From Ramlibacter henchirensis (lineage in GTDB: Bacteria; Pseudomonadota; Gammaproteobacteria; Burkholderiales; Burkholderiaceae_C), in the NCBI RefSeq assembly GCF_004682015.1, contig NZ_SMLM01000001.1, positions 62,001-126,000 on the forward strand: a DNA stretch of 64,000 bases. Reading direction: 5' to 3'. The notes below the pieces were generated by a model. That model did not search any database. It was not told the origin of the DNA and saw nothing but the letters and a program-made list of their open reading frames with translations. Each line of letters starts with the position of its first letter. Position 1 is the first letter of the stretch. Positions 1 to 10,477 of this stretch are shown here, piece by piece. The translations under genes were made by a program, and so were the position numbers.

Positions 1-1066
1 CCGAATACAAGGCCGCCAACGCCGCATCGGACACCGAGTCGAGGAGGGTGACGTGGTCACGCACCAGCGGGTCGCGCCCGATGTTCCGCACGAAGGCCGA
101 GCCTCCCCAGGTGGGCATGCCGACCACCACCAGCCGGTAGGGCGTCTTGCCCGCGCGGCTCAACTCGCGCCACACCCGGTACAGCAGCATGTGGTTCTTG
201 CGCGGCTCGATGGTCGAGACGAACAGCACGAAGGGCCGGTCGTTCTCGAACGGCAGCACCGGCGACGAGGCCGCAGGGCTTCGATGAACCACGGACCCGA
301 GACGGATCACATGCGTCTCGGGACTCGCGACCCCATGCTTGCGCAGCAGCGAGCGGAAGTCGGACTCGGTCTGCCGTGAGATGCACAGGACCTGAGCCGA
401 ATACGCCGCCATGTCCAGCATGTAGCGCTCGAAACGCTTCGCGCTCGTGGACACCAGCTTGGGAAACAGATACGGGATGAGGTCGTAGCAGATCGACGTC
501 ATGACCAGCCCATGCTGCTGCTTCAACCGCAGCAGGGCCCTGGCCATCAGCCAGTCGGTGCCGAGCGACAGCCAGTGATCGCCGGGGGAGAACGGCTCGG
601 GTGCCTGCGATTGGCGGCCGGCGAATGCGCGATTGCCGGCAGCGGCGGCCCACCGCGAGGCTTCCACGGTCCGGCGGGCCAGCGAGTTCAACCACGCGCC
701 AAGCCGCGCGGGCAGATAAGGCCGAAGCCGGCCGAATTGCGCCTTGCACCGCGCGACCAGGCCCACCTTGCCGCCCCCGGTGCCGCTGCGATCCAGCCGG
801 GCCCTGACCTCCTGGGCATCGGCCTCCGTGAACAGTCCGGTGGAGCGTTGATACCGGCAGAAGCGGACCTTCACCCCCGCGTCCGCCGCGTTCGACAGGA
901 TCCAGCGGCAGAACTCCTGCTCGACGCGCACGATGCCCACGGGCGGGCGGGTCCATTCCAGGATGGTGGAGGCATTCACCCAGAGAACCTGGGGACGGCC
1001 ACGGTGGGGAACTGGCTCTACGCCGCGTCCTTCGGCTTCGCCGCCGCCGGGCTGGTCAGTGCGCAC
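1..1066 (-). CDS. Glycosyltransferase family 4 (partial, runs off left edge)
   Basis: Probable cytoplasmic glycosyltransferase that adds a sugar to the lipid-linked polysaccharide. The reading frame is open from a GTG at 1066 to the window edge (355 codons). It carries an N-terminal block rich in Trp/Arg/Pro (WVNASTILEWTRPPVGIVRV, about residues 29-48) and the GT4 hinge motif FVSTIEPRKNH near residue 287, followed by RLVVVGMPTWGGSAF. The C-terminal E-x7-E nucleotide-sugar motif would lie beyond the edge. The GTG overlaps the last codons of the upstream reductase by 11 bp, which implies translational coupling. No ATG is present early in the frame. The family assignment is secure; the sugar and linkage are unknown. 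Confidence 0.85.
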   Translation of the reverse strand, partial: MRTDQPGGGEAEGRGVEPVPHRGRPQVLWVNASTILEWTRPPVGIVRVEQEFCRWILSNAADAGVKVRFCRYQRSTGLFTEADAQEVRARLDRSGTGGGKVGLVARCKAQFGRLRPYLPARLGAWLNSLARRTVEASRWAAAAGNRAFAGRQSQAPEPFSPGDHWLSLGTDWLMARALLRLKQQHGLVMTSICYDLIPYLFPKLVSTSAKRFERYMLDMAAYSAQVLCISRQTESDFRSLLRKHGVASPETHVIRLGSVVHRSPAASSPVLPFENDRPFVLFVSTIEPRKNHMLLYRVWRELSRAGKTPYRLVVVGMPTWGGSAFVRNIGRDPLVRDHVTLLDSVSDAALAALYS

Positions 1067-1930
1067 GTTTGGAGTCACTCTGCGCGCGCGCCTCGCCGAG
1101 CATCCACGAGAGGGTGTCCTCGATCGGGTGCGTGGCCGGCTGCCCGACGGCCTCGACCAGGCGCGATGGGTCGCCGCTGAGCTCGTGGATCTCGTTGCGG
1201 CGCACGAGGGCCGGATCGACCTCGATCTCGATGGTGTGGTTCGACAGCCTGGAGAGCTCGGCGACCAGCTCCCGGATGCTGTAGGTGCGGGAGGAGCACA
1301 CGTTGAAAGTGCCGAAGGCGGATGAATCCAGGAGCCGGAAGTACGCGTCGCACAGGAAGCGCACGTCGTTGTACTCGCGCCGGACGTCCAGGTTCCCCAG
1401 CTTCACCACCGGGGCGCGGCGGACGAAATGGTCCACGAGCTTGGGAACCAGGAAATCGGGGGACTGGCCCGGACCCGTGTAGTTGAAAGGCCGCGTCATC
1501 ACCAGCGGGAGACTGCCGAACCGGGCGCGTGCCATGCACTCCATGGCCAGCTTGCTCATCGCGTAGTGGTTCACCGGCGAGGGCGGCTGTGATTCGGGGA
1601 TCGGGGACTGCTCGCAGTTGCCGTAGACGTTGGCGCTGCTGGCCACCAGCACTTTTCGAAGCGGCTTGCCCCGCTTGTGCACAGCGTCCAGCAGGTTGAG
1701 CGTGCCGAACAGGTTCACGTCGTAGAAGGCCCGGTCGTCCGCATGGCCGACGAAGGCGATGCCGGCGAGGTGCACCACCGAATCGAAGTCCAGTGCGTCG
1801 ACCTGCGCGGCCACGGCTTCGGCTTGCGTCAGGTCGCAATCCAGCGGCACCGCGGAGTGCCCGGCTGCTTGCGCGGCACGGATGAAATGCCGCCCCGTGA
1901 ACCCGCGGGCGCCCGTCACCAGGATCTTCA

Positions 1931-1931
<1 letters not shown>
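1056..1931 (-). CDS. rmd: GDP-6-deoxy-D-lyxo-4-hexulose (4-keto-6-deoxymannose) reductase, Rmd-like
   Basis: A 291-residue extended SDR that would reduce the Gmd product to GDP-D-rhamnose. It shows the Rossmann motif GARGFTG at residues 7-13, the HLAG segment, SSANVYG, the catalytic YAMSK (YxxxK) and RPFNYTGPGQ, all typical of Rmd-like proteins of about 300 residues rather than of Fcl epimerase-reductases (about 320). The start overlaps the gmd stop by one base (TGATG). The neighbouring gmd strongly supports the substrate. The alternative, a related NDP-hexose epimerase, is less likely in this context. Confidence 0.85.
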
Positions 1932-2998
<1,067 letters not shown>

Positions 2999-3058
2999 TC
3001 AAGATTATCTTGGTAGGGCGCACAGGCCCTGCTCAGCTGTTCAACTGTTCGCGCTGCC

Positions 3059-5560
3059 TCACTCAGCCCGCGCCTGCATGCCGATGGCACCAAGCAGTTG
3101 AAGTGCGCTCTCGCGCCAGGTCAATCGCGGCAGTCCCGACGATCCTGGCGCACTGCCGGATTCCAGCGCGACGAGCCACTTCCGGATCGCATCGGCCAGG
3201 ACGTCCGGGTCCTTGCCGCTGAAGTACGTGGCATGCTCGCCCGCGACCTCCCGGAAGACCGGCAGGTCCCTTGCAAGGATCGGGATGTTGTGATCGGCCG
3301 CTTCGATCAGCGGCAGTCCGAACCCTTCGCCTTCCGATGCGGCAATCAGGCAGTCCGAATTGCGATAGATCAGCTCGAGATACTCGTCGCTGATGCCCCG
3401 CAACCAGAACAGACGCTTGCCCAGTTCAGGATGCGCCAGCAGGCGTGCGGCAAGCTCGTCGACCAGCCAGCCTTGCTTCCCGACGATGACGAGGTTGAAA
3501 GGTGCTCCCTGGTTCCAGAGGGACTCGAATGCCGCGAGCGTCTGCGCATGCCCCTTTCTCGGTTCGAGCGTGCCGACCATCAGGAACGTGGTGCCGGAGC
3601 CGAGCCGCCGGATCACGGATTCCGCGTCGTGCGGGAGACCGCGCGACGGCGCGCTGTTCGCGAGATCCGACCCGAGATGGAAGCTCCTGACGATCGGGGG
3701 AAGCATGGTCCCGTCAACGTGCCTCGGGATCCATGCCCGCACTTCCTCGGCGACAGCCTCGGAGATGCAGGCGAGCCCTGCCGCAGTCTGCGAGATATCG
3801 GCCAGCCAGCGCTTGAAGACATCGCCGGTGCCGCTTGGCCACCACTCCGGGTGCTCGGCCAGCAGGATGTCGTAGACGACGAAGTACAGCCGGACGCCGC
3901 GGTCGGCGAGGTGCTCGTGGACAGGGCGCAGGTTCTCGGTGAGGTGTGCGTTCAGGTCCAGCGCCAGGTAAACGTCTTCCTGATGGAAGTCGACGGGTTC
4001 GTCGTCTTGCGCAATGCCGTCTTCGGGGCGGACCCTTGCCCTGAACCTGTTGGCTGCGACGTACCTGGCGCCATCGAAGTAGATTGGCTGCACCGCGAAG
4101 CCGAAAGGCGGATTCGCCAGCAGTTCCAGCAGCAAGCTCCTGACGACCCGCTGGATGCCGGACCTCGCGTCCTCGTGCACGATCACGGACACGTCCAGGA
4201 ACAGCTTGGGCTCGGCGGCGGGTCTCGCATTGAACGCGATGCAGTTCGCGACCTGGACCAAGTCCGCCGGCGTCGGCTTGACGCTGCTCGGGATGGCGGC
4301 AATCCGTTGGACGAGATCGGCTTCCGGCGCGGGCGCCGGGTTGGTCGCTTGGCCGGTCCGCTGTGCCAATTCTTCGAGGCCAGCCAGGCAAAGCCGGGCG
4401 GCGGAGTCCCACGAAAAGCGCTGCGCCTGCCGCAGCCCGTGCTCCCGAAGCGATTGCCGCAGGGCCTCGTCGGTCAGGACACGGCTCATCACAGCGGCGA
4501 TGGACTCCGGGTTCGCTGGATCGAATACGGCGTCGTCACGGCCGATGACTTCGGGAACGCTGGACGTATTGGAGCCGATGACGGGGGCACCGCAAGCCAT
4601 GGCTTCCAGTGCCGGCAGGCCGAAGCCTTCGTGCAGCGAGGGGAAGACGAAGAGGTCTGTCGTGCTGTACAGGTCGATCAGGGCATCGTCGTCGACATAG
4701 CCCGTCAACACGAGGTTGCTCGACAGCAAGCCGAGGCGCCACGCGAGGCGCTGGAGTTCCTGCGCGGGCGCGTCAGCGATCTTGCTCACGATGACGAGCT
4801 GGTAATCCTCTCGGAGCGGCTTCGGTAGCAGCGAATACGCCCTGATCAGCCGCTCGAAGTTCTTCCTGGCGTCGAAGCCTCCCGGGGCGTACAGGATGAA
4901 CCGGCCCGTGATTCCAAGGCGCGCAGCCGTCTGCGGCGTTCGGTTCCGGGGTGCAACGAACCGGGCGTCCACGCCCGCGTAGATGGTCTTGACCTTCGCG
5001 GAAGGAAGGCCGAGGGAGCGGATCGCCTCGGACCGGCTGTGGTCCGAGATCGCAAGCAGCAGGCCTGCGTCGCGGAGCGTGTCCAGTTTCTCCTGGTAGT
5101 GCGCGCGTTGCCCGGGAGCAGTGAGGTAGTGCGCCGGGCTCAGGTGGGGAATGAGGTCGTAGAGGATGATCGCCGTGCGGTCGCTCAACCCCTTCGAGAC
5201 GACCGCGTCGTCGAGATAGCCTTCGAACAGGCTGGTCACCAGCACCACGTCCGGCTGCAGGTCTTCGATGAAGGCGTCACGGAGGATCTCCGCCGCTTTC
5301 CGGCGCCATTCGTTCGCGCTCGAGTTCGCCCGCGTAGGCGCCGGCAATGACAGGAACCTGATGCGCTCGCGCGGGATCCGGCGCTCGAAATGGCGAACGA
5401 GCTGCCTCGACGCATGGGGCAGGCGCGCATTCAGGACCAGGATGACCTCATGACCGCGCGCGATCTCCGCGATCGCCGTAAGCAGGCCCAGGGAGTACCG
5501 TCCGATGCCCCTGTACCGGCTTTCGGATTGCGCACCCTGGAGGTCGACGACAACTCTCAT
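3059..5560 (-). CDS. Tandem-domain glycosyltransferase (two GT4 modules)
   Basis: An 833-residue cytoplasmic glycosyltransferase made of two complete GT4 (GT-B fold) modules, like the WbdA/WbpY-type enzymes that polymerise mannose or rhamnose O-antigens. Module 1 (about 1-390) has the glycine-rich start RGIGRYSLGLL, the hinge ILYAPGGFDARKN and HEGFGLPALEAMACG near 310. Module 2 (about 440-820) has TFLMVGTLEPRKGH and SEGEGFGLPLIEAADHN near 743. Both E-x7-E motifs are intact, so both modules could be active. The ATG overlaps the stop of the FkbM gene by 4 bp (ATGA). I infer that it uses GDP-mannose and/or GDP-rhamnose from the neighbouring pathway. Confidence 0.93.
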   Translation of the reverse strand: MRVVVDLQGAQSESRYRGIGRYSLGLLTAIAEIARGHEVILVLNARLPHASRQLVRHFERRIPRERIRFLSLPAPTRANSSANEWRRKAAEILRDAFIEDLQPDVVLVTSLFEGYLDDAVVSKGLSDRTAIILYDLIPHLSPAHYLTAPGQRAHYQEKLDTLRDAGLLLAISDHSRSEAIRSLGLPSAKVKTIYAGVDARFVAPRNRTPQTAARLGITGRFILYAPGGFDARKNFERLIRAYSLLPKPLREDYQLVIVSKIADAPAQELQRLAWRLGLLSSNLVLTGYVDDDALIDLYSTTDLFVFPSLHEGFGLPALEAMACGAPVIGSNTSSVPEVIGRDDAVFDPANPESIAAVMSRVLTDEALRQSLREHGLRQAQRFSWDSAARLCLAGLEELAQRTGQATNPAPAPEADLVQRIAAIPSSVKPTPADLVQVANCIAFNARPAAEPKLFLDVSVIVHEDARSGIQRVVRSLLLELLANPPFGFAVQPIYFDGARYVAANRFRARVRPEDGIAQDDEPVDFHQEDVYLALDLNAHLTENLRPVHEHLADRGVRLYFVVYDILLAEHPEWWPSGTGDVFKRWLADISQTAAGLACISEAVAEEVRAWIPRHVDGTMLPPIVRSFHLGSDLANSAPSRGLPHDAESVIRRLGSGTTFLMVGTLEPRKGHAQTLAAFESLWNQGAPFNLVIVGKQGWLVDELAARLLAHPELGKRLFWLRGISDEYLELIYRNSDCLIAASEGEGFGLPLIEAADHNIPILARDLPVFREVAGEHATYFSGKDPDVLADAIRKWLVALESGSAPGSSGLPRLTWRESALQLLGAIGMQARAE

Positions 5561-6777
5561 CGTGCCGGACTATTGCCGCGCCCGACCCTGGACTGCAACT
5601 GCTCCAGGTAAGCGAGGCTCGCGGGGGAGGGGCTGTTCCAGGCTTGGTCGAGGGCTGAGGTCTGCGCACTCGGCTCCCTCAGCAAGCGGGTTTGAAGGCG
5701 CCGGAAGGGGTGGATCAGGCCCGTACGAGTGACCGCCGTGACCACGGCAGCCCGCGCTTTCGGATGCCGGTTGGCCACGGCCTGCGCCCGACGCGCCAGG
5801 CCGCGGATGCGACGGACGAGCCCCGGTCGCAAGCGGGCGGCCACCTCGCGCGGGCGGCCTCGCATCAGGTCTGCCAAGTCACGCAGCGGCCTGGTGACGC
5901 GCCAGGAGCGGCTCGCAAGCACTGCGGCCAAGTCGCCTTGTGCGATGGCGGCCTGTTCCTGCGCTGCAGAAAGCCTGTCCAGCAGATCGGCCTGCGCAGC
6001 TTCCAGCTGCCTGATTCGGTGCTGCGACGCCTGCTCGGCAGGTCCGTGAGCGATTTTCGTGTTCAGCTCGTCGATGGCCCGCAGAAGCTGGACTTCGGTG
6101 TTGGACATGAAGTGGTCCAGCACGCCTGGGGGATGGTTGAACGCGTCCACGATCGCCTGACGCTCGGCCGCCAGGTAGAAGCGATTGAGCCCGTCGAAAT
6201 AGACGAAGGAATACCCCTGCCCAAGGATGCCGCCCTCCCACTCGGCGAAGCGCGGCTCTTGCGAAATCGGGTCCAAGGCTTCCACCACCAGGACCCACGG
6301 GCGGAACTTGCCCAGGCTGAGACCGCGAAGCACCTGCGCCTCGGCCCCTTCGACGTCGATCTTCAGGAAGTGAATTTCGGTGTCGGGAGCGTGCCGCCCC
6401 AACAGGGTATCGAGCGTGAGCTGCTCGACTTCATGCGTGCGGGCCTCTCCTTGGGCGACGTACTGCAGGCCAACGCCTGGATCCGAAGTCGACCAGCCGC
6501 GTGTCGCAGTTTCATAGAAGGTGATCGTCCCGTTGCAGTCGCCGACGGCGCACTTCAGATTGATGTCGCGTGAGCGCTCATGGGCCAGGCGGTCGTGGTA
6601 TTCGTCGGACGGCTCGATGTTGATGCCATGCCACCCGCGGTCGTAGAAAAGCCGGGTGACGGAGTCTTCGGTCGGGTCATTCGCGCCGACGTCCACGTAG
6701 AAGCCGTTTTGAACGTTGCGCAGGGCGCGCCAGAGGACGATGTCCTCGTGGTTCTGCGAATAGGAGATGAGTTGCAT
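5557..6777 (-). CDS. FkbM-family methyltransferase with C-terminal coiled coil
   Basis: A 406-residue protein. Residues 1-200 form an FkbM SAM-dependent methyltransferase: FYVDVGANDP at 26-35 (SAM-binding loop) and FLKIDVEGAEAQVLRG near 143 (the FkbM signature). Residues about 250-310 form an Ala/Gln-rich coiled coil ending in SRSWRVTRPLR, a segment common in glycan-assembly proteins. It probably methylates a sugar, perhaps the non-reducing terminus to control chain length, as in ABC-exported O-antigens where coiled coils act as rulers; that role is inferred. The ATG at 6777 lies 11 bp after the wzt stop. An in-frame upstream ATG at 6843 would lie inside wzt and is rejected. Confidence 0.88.
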   Translation of the reverse strand: MQLISYSQNHEDIVLWRALRNVQNGFYVDVGANDPTEDSVTRLFYDRGWHGINIEPSDEYHDRLAHERSRDINLKCAVGDCNGTITFYETATRGWSTSDPGVGLQYVAQGEARTHEVEQLTLDTLLGRHAPDTEIHFLKIDVEGAEAQVLRGLSLGKFRPWVLVVEALDPISQEPRFAEWEGGILGQGYSFVYFDGLNRFYLAAERQAIVDAFNHPPGVLDHFMSNTEVQLLRAIDELNTKIAHGPAEQASQHRIRQLEAAQADLLDRLSAAQEQAAIAQGDLAAVLASRSWRVTRPLRDLADLMRGRPREVAARLRPGLVRRIRGLARRAQAVANRHPKARAAVVTAVTRTGLIHPFRRLQTRLLREPSAQTSALDQAWNSPSPASLAYLEQLQSRVGRGNSPAR

Positions 6778-6788
6778 GCTGGAAGCGG

Positions 6789-8078
6789 CTATCGCGTCAG
6801 TTGCCACTGCACTGCGGGACGGATGTTGACGATGCCCTCCCAAACGATGCTGGACGGATTGGGGAGGACATTGAACGAAAGGACATCGTGGAGATAACTC
6901 AGCGACTCCCGGAAGATGCCGCCGGCCGAGCCGCCGTTGGCCAGGCCGGTCGTGATCGTGTAATCACCTGGACTGAGGTCGACCGGGAAAGCAAACGCGA
7001 CTTCCAGGAGCGCGCCGGGACCCGCTCCGCCGACAACCTTGCGCATACAGTATGTGTTCGATTCGAAGATCACGGCCCCGGTCCTGCTGCGGATCTTGAA
7101 TCCGACATGCGGGTCATCCAGGGCCCGGTGAATCCGATAACGCAGCCGGAGCTCAAGCCTGGACTCACTGAGAACGACCGTAACCCGCTGCCCGTGCTCG
7201 TCGAGCAGCCGTGCGTCCACGCAAGTGACAGCCTCCGTCAGGAGGCTCCCGGTGCTTCCCTCCAGCTGCGCCTGCGACTGTTCCGCCGCAGCGGGCTCCG
7301 GGGCAACTTGCGCCGGCTTGATCTCGGGCCTGCTGCTGCCCTGATCTTGTGCAACCAGCATGTCCGCCTGATACAGGTTCACGGCCTGCTTGGGCGAGCC
7401 GTCATAGGCGATTGCGCCCGACCGCAGGTAGATCGCACGCGTGCAGACCTCCAGGATGGTCGACATCCCGTGGGTCACGAACAGCAGCGTCGTGCCCGCG
7501 GCGATGTACTGCTGAATGCGCTGATAGCACTTCTGCTGGAAATAGACGTCGCCGACGGCCAGCGCTTCGTCCACGATCAGGATGTCCGGCCGGCGCGCGA
7601 CCGCGACCGCGAACGCCAGGCGCACCTGCATGCCGCTGGAGTACACCCGAACCGGCTGGTCGATGTAGTCGCCGATCTCCGCGAACGCCTCGATATCCGG
7701 CATGAGGCCGGCGATCTCTTCGACGCTCATCCCGAGCAGCTGCGCCGCCATGACGGCGTTCTGTCTCCCGGTGAAGTCCGGGTGGAAGCCCATGCCGAGC
7801 TCCAGGAGCGCTGCCACGCGCCCGGTGGTTCGCACCGATCCCGCCGTCGGCTGCACCGTGCCGGTGATGATCTTCAGCAGCGTGCTCTTGCCCGCGCCAT
7901 TCACCCCCAGGATGCCGACCGCCTCGCCGGGGGAGACGGAGAAGTTCATGTCCCGCAGCACCCATTTGAGCGAGTGGCGAGGCTTATGGCCCGGCGTGAC
8001 CCATTCGGCCAGCCTTGCCCAGCGCGAGGCGTATTGCTTGTACGCCTTCCCGAGTCCCTCGACGGTCACGCTGCCCAT
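6789..8078 (-). CDS. wzt: Polysaccharide ABC exporter, ATP-binding protein (Wzt type)
   Basis: A 429-residue ATPase that powers export of lipid-linked O-polysaccharide across the inner membrane. It has Walker A GVNGAGKST at about 58-66, the signature YSSGMQVRLAFAVA near 146, Walker B ILIVDEALAVGD near 168 and a switch histidine in FVTHGM. Beyond about residue 270 it carries an extra beta-rich C-terminal domain of the kind that recognises the capped non-reducing end in Wzt proteins. That fits the adjacent methyltransferase as the possible capping enzyme (inference). It overlaps the wzm stop by one base. Confidence 0.95.
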   Translation of the reverse strand: MGSVTVEGLGKAYKQYASRWARLAEWVTPGHKPRHSLKWVLRDMNFSVSPGEAVGILGVNGAGKSTLLKIITGTVQPTAGSVRTTGRVAALLELGMGFHPDFTGRQNAVMAAQLLGMSVEEIAGLMPDIEAFAEIGDYIDQPVRVYSSGMQVRLAFAVAVARRPDILIVDEALAVGDVYFQQKCYQRIQQYIAAGTTLLFVTHGMSTILEVCTRAIYLRSGAIAYDGSPKQAVNLYQADMLVAQDQGSSRPEIKPAQVAPEPAAAEQSQAQLEGSTGSLLTEAVTCVDARLLDEHGQRVTVVLSESRLELRLRYRIHRALDDPHVGFKIRSRTGAVIFESNTYCMRKVVGGAGPGALLEVAFAFPVDLSPGDYTITTGLANGGSAGGIFRESLSYLHDVLSFNVLPNPSSIVWEGIVNIRPAVQWQLTR

Positions 8079-8869
8079 CAGAGTTCATCCACCATTTCGC
8101 CGGAGTTCCTGCGGAAGAGGCGCAAGCCGAGCATGCACAGGAGCACCGCCAGCACTGCTGTCGGTAGGAGCTGGCCCCAATGCGGCCACAGGCCCTGCGT
8201 GAAGATCCGTTGGTAGCCGGTGATCACGCTCGTGAGGGGGTTCAGGCTGATCAACCACTTCGCGCCCTCGGGCAGGGCTTCCACCGGGTACACGATAGGC
8301 GTCAACCAGAACCAGAACTGCAGCAGGATGCCGAAGAACTGGCCCACGTCGCGGAAGAAGACGTTCAGCACGCCCAAGGTGACGCCCAACCCAATGCCGA
8401 AGGCCACCTGCAGAAGCAACAGGGGCACGACGGCCAAGAAGGCCGGCCCCGGAAAGTTGCCAGTGATCAGCAGAAAGAGGCAGAACAGCCCGAACACGAT
8501 GCCGAAGTTGATCAGTGCGTTGAGCAGGACGACCACGGGCAGGCACAACCGCGGAAAACTGAGCTTCTTGATCAGGTTGGCATGCTCGAGGAACATGTTC
8601 TGCGACCTGCTCGTGATCTCCGCGAACAAGCCCCACGTGAGGATGCCGGAGCAGAGATAGATGCTGTACGCAAACGTCGAATCGAGGCCGGGCACCCGGG
8701 CGCGCATCACCTGCGCGAAGATCACTGTGTAGACGACGATCATCGACAGCGGGTTCAGAACCGTCCACGCCGCTCCGAGGAGCGAGTTGCGGTACTTGGC
8801 CTGGAACTCGCGCCTGACGCTGCCCGCGACGAAGCCGCGGTAGGCCCACAGGGCCCGGACAATCCCCAT
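8078..8869 (-). CDS. wzm: Polysaccharide ABC exporter permease (Wzm type)
   Basis: A 263-residue inner-membrane ABC-2 family permease with about six hydrophobic helices. It starts MGIVRALWAYRGFVAGSVRR and continues into YRNSLLGAAWTVLNPL, the amphipathic entry and coupling region typical of Wzm/KpsM/RfbA permeases. It ends MLGLRLFRRNSGEMVDEL. The ATG at 8869 shares a base with the manC stop (TGATG). An upstream in-frame ATG at 8932 would sit inside manC and is rejected. It pairs with the downstream wzt. Confidence 0.94.
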   Translation of the reverse strand: MGIVRALWAYRGFVAGSVRREFQAKYRNSLLGAAWTVLNPLSMIVVYTVIFAQVMRARVPGLDSTFAYSIYLCSGILTWGLFAEITSRSQNMFLEHANLIKKLSFPRLCLPVVVLLNALINFGIVFGLFCLFLLITGNFPGPAFLAVVPLLLLQVAFGIGLGVTLGVLNVFFRDVGQFFGILLQFWFWLTPIVYPVEALPEGAKWLISLNPLTSVITGYQRIFTQGLWPHWGQLLPTAVLAVLLCMLGLRLFRRNSGEMVDEL

Positions 8870-10287
8870 CAAGCCCTGCCGTACGTGTCCGCAAGCCGGA
8901 CGATGTCGTCCTCCCCGAGATACGCGCCGCACTGCACTTCCACGAGCACCAGCTCATCGCTGCCGATATTCGACAGCCGATGCTTTTCCTTGACGGGGAT
9001 GTAGCGGTACTGCCCGGGCTCGGTGCGGAACTCGTTCTCGCCGATCTGCACCAGGGCGAGGCCCTGGACCACGACCCAGTGTTCCGCGCGCTGGTGGTGG
9101 TACTGCAGCGAGAGCGACTCTCCCGGCTTCACCGTGATGCGCTTGATCTTGTAGCCGGCCTCTTCCTTGAGGGTTGCGTACGTGCCCCAGGGCCGGTGCA
9201 CGGCGGCGGGGAGTTGGGTGCTCTCGTGCCCGCGCGCCTTCAGGGTGTCGACGACCGACTTGATCTTCTGTGCGGCGGACTTGTGGGCCACCAGCAGTGC
9301 ATCAGGGGTGTCGACGACCACCAGGTCCTTGACGCCGACCGTCGCCACGACCTTGGGCCCGTGGCTCTCGACCTGCACGTGCGTGCCTTGCGTTTCGACC
9401 GACACGACGTCGGCGATGAAAGTGTTGCCGCTGGCGTCCTCGGGATGCGCCTGCGCTACGGCCGGCCACGAGCCGACATCGCTCCAGCCGAACCGCGCCG
9501 GCACGACGGTCACGTTCCTGGCCTTTTCCATCACCGCATAGTCGATGCTGATGTCGGGCTGCAGTCCGAATTCGTGCGCATCGAAGCGGGTGACCTCGCC
9601 CGCGGCCTTGCTGGACTTCAGCGCCGCCTTGGCCGCGTGCAGTGCCCGCGGCGCGTGTTCCGCCAGCGCGTCGAGCATCGTCTGCGCCGTGAAGCAGAAC
9701 ATGCCGCTGTTCCAGTAGTAGCGGCCGGTCGCAAGGTAGCTTTGCGCGGTCGGCAGATCGGGCTTTTCCACGAAGCGCAGCACCGCCTGACTTTCGCGCA
9801 CCACGTGCTCGACCTCGATGTAGCCGAAGCCGGTGTCCGGACCGGTGGGAAGGATGCCGAAGACGACCAGCTGCCCGCGCTGCGCGATCTCCGCCGCTTC
9901 GTTCGCACACGCGACGAAGGCTTCGGTGTCGGGAATGAGGTGGTCGGCCGGCAGCACGACCAGCACGGAGTCCGGCCCGTGCACCGCGGCGCAATGCAGC
10001 GCGGCCAATGCGATCGCGGGACCCGTGTTGCGGCCGTTCGGCTCCAGCAGGAAGTGCGTCCTGGGCGGGTCGGCCAAATTCTCGATGACGCCCTTCGTCA
10101 GGAACAGGTGGTCCTGGTTGGTGATCACCAGCAGCTCGTCGGTGCCGCAGGCCTGGCCACGGCAGATCGCCTGCGCGAGCAGGGTGGATCCCCCCAGCTT
10201 CATGAAAGGCTTGGGAAATGCCTGCCGGGATGCCGGCCACAGGCGCGTGCCGGCTCCTCCCGAGAGAACCACTGAAACGAGTTTCAT
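8869..10287 (-). CDS. manC: Mannose-1-phosphate guanylyltransferase / mannose-6-phosphate isomerase
   Basis: A 472-residue bifunctional type II PMI-GMP enzyme that supplies GDP-mannose. The N-terminal nucleotidyltransferase shows SGGAGTRLWPASRQAFPKPF at about 9-28 and FVEKPD near 165. The C-terminal cupin isomerase shows RPWGTYATL, PGESLSLQYHHQRAEHWVVV (metal-binding His/Gln/Glu/His) and YIPVKEKHRLSN. It is the first gene of the leftward operon. No phosphomannomutase is in the window, so that step must be encoded elsewhere. The pyrophosphorylase loop reads GGAGTRLWP, close to the family norm. Confidence 0.95.
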   Translation of the reverse strand: MKLVSVVLSGGAGTRLWPASRQAFPKPFMKLGGSTLLAQAICRGQACGTDELLVITNQDHLFLTKGVIENLADPPRTHFLLEPNGRNTGPAIALAALHCAAVHGPDSVLVVLPADHLIPDTEAFVACANEAAEIAQRGQLVVFGILPTGPDTGFGYIEVEHVVRESQAVLRFVEKPDLPTAQSYLATGRYYWNSGMFCFTAQTMLDALAEHAPRALHAAKAALKSSKAAGEVTRFDAHEFGLQPDISIDYAVMEKARNVTVVPARFGWSDVGSWPAVAQAHPEDASGNTFIADVVSVETQGTHVQVESHGPKVVATVGVKDLVVVDTPDALLVAHKSAAQKIKSVVDTLKARGHESTQLPAAVHRPWGTYATLKEEAGYKIKRITVKPGESLSLQYHHQRAEHWVVVQGLALVQIGENEFRTEPGQYRYIPVKEKHRLSNIGSDELVLVEVQCGAYLGEDDIVRLADTYGRA

Positions 10288-10329
10288 GCTTGGTGATGAC
10301 CTGAAAACAGGCTTGTTGTTGCGCTGCCG

Positions 10330-10374
10330 ATTCTAGCCAGCGCATGGGCCACTCCCGGAGTGGGCGCTTAGAAT
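10330..10374. promoter_or_regulatory. Divergent promoter region with central palindrome
   Basis: The 190-bp gap between manC (leftward) and the WecA-like gene (rightward) contains two outward-facing TAGAAT -10-like hexamers, at 10335-10330 (minus strand) and 10369-10374 (plus strand). Between them is the perfect inverted repeat CCACTCC-C-GGAGTGG (10349-10363). I see no good -35 hexamer for either. The palindrome is well placed to be an operator controlling both polysaccharide operons, but no regulator gene is adjacent. Confidence 0.35.
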
Positions 10375-10477
10375 GCGCGACCTCAACAGAAGCAACAGAC
10401 GGCGTGTGATATGAGGCGATCTGGGCAGCCGTGTCGCGGCCCCTCTTGCTGGCGGGCGGAAGGGCGCAGCAGCTGAC

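Noticed and set aside
57..956. Minus-strand open frame of 299 codons with ATG
   Set aside because: Composition is Arg/Pro/Ala-rich with no motif. The overlapping frame from GTG 1066 carries a clear GT4 hinge motif and coupled start.
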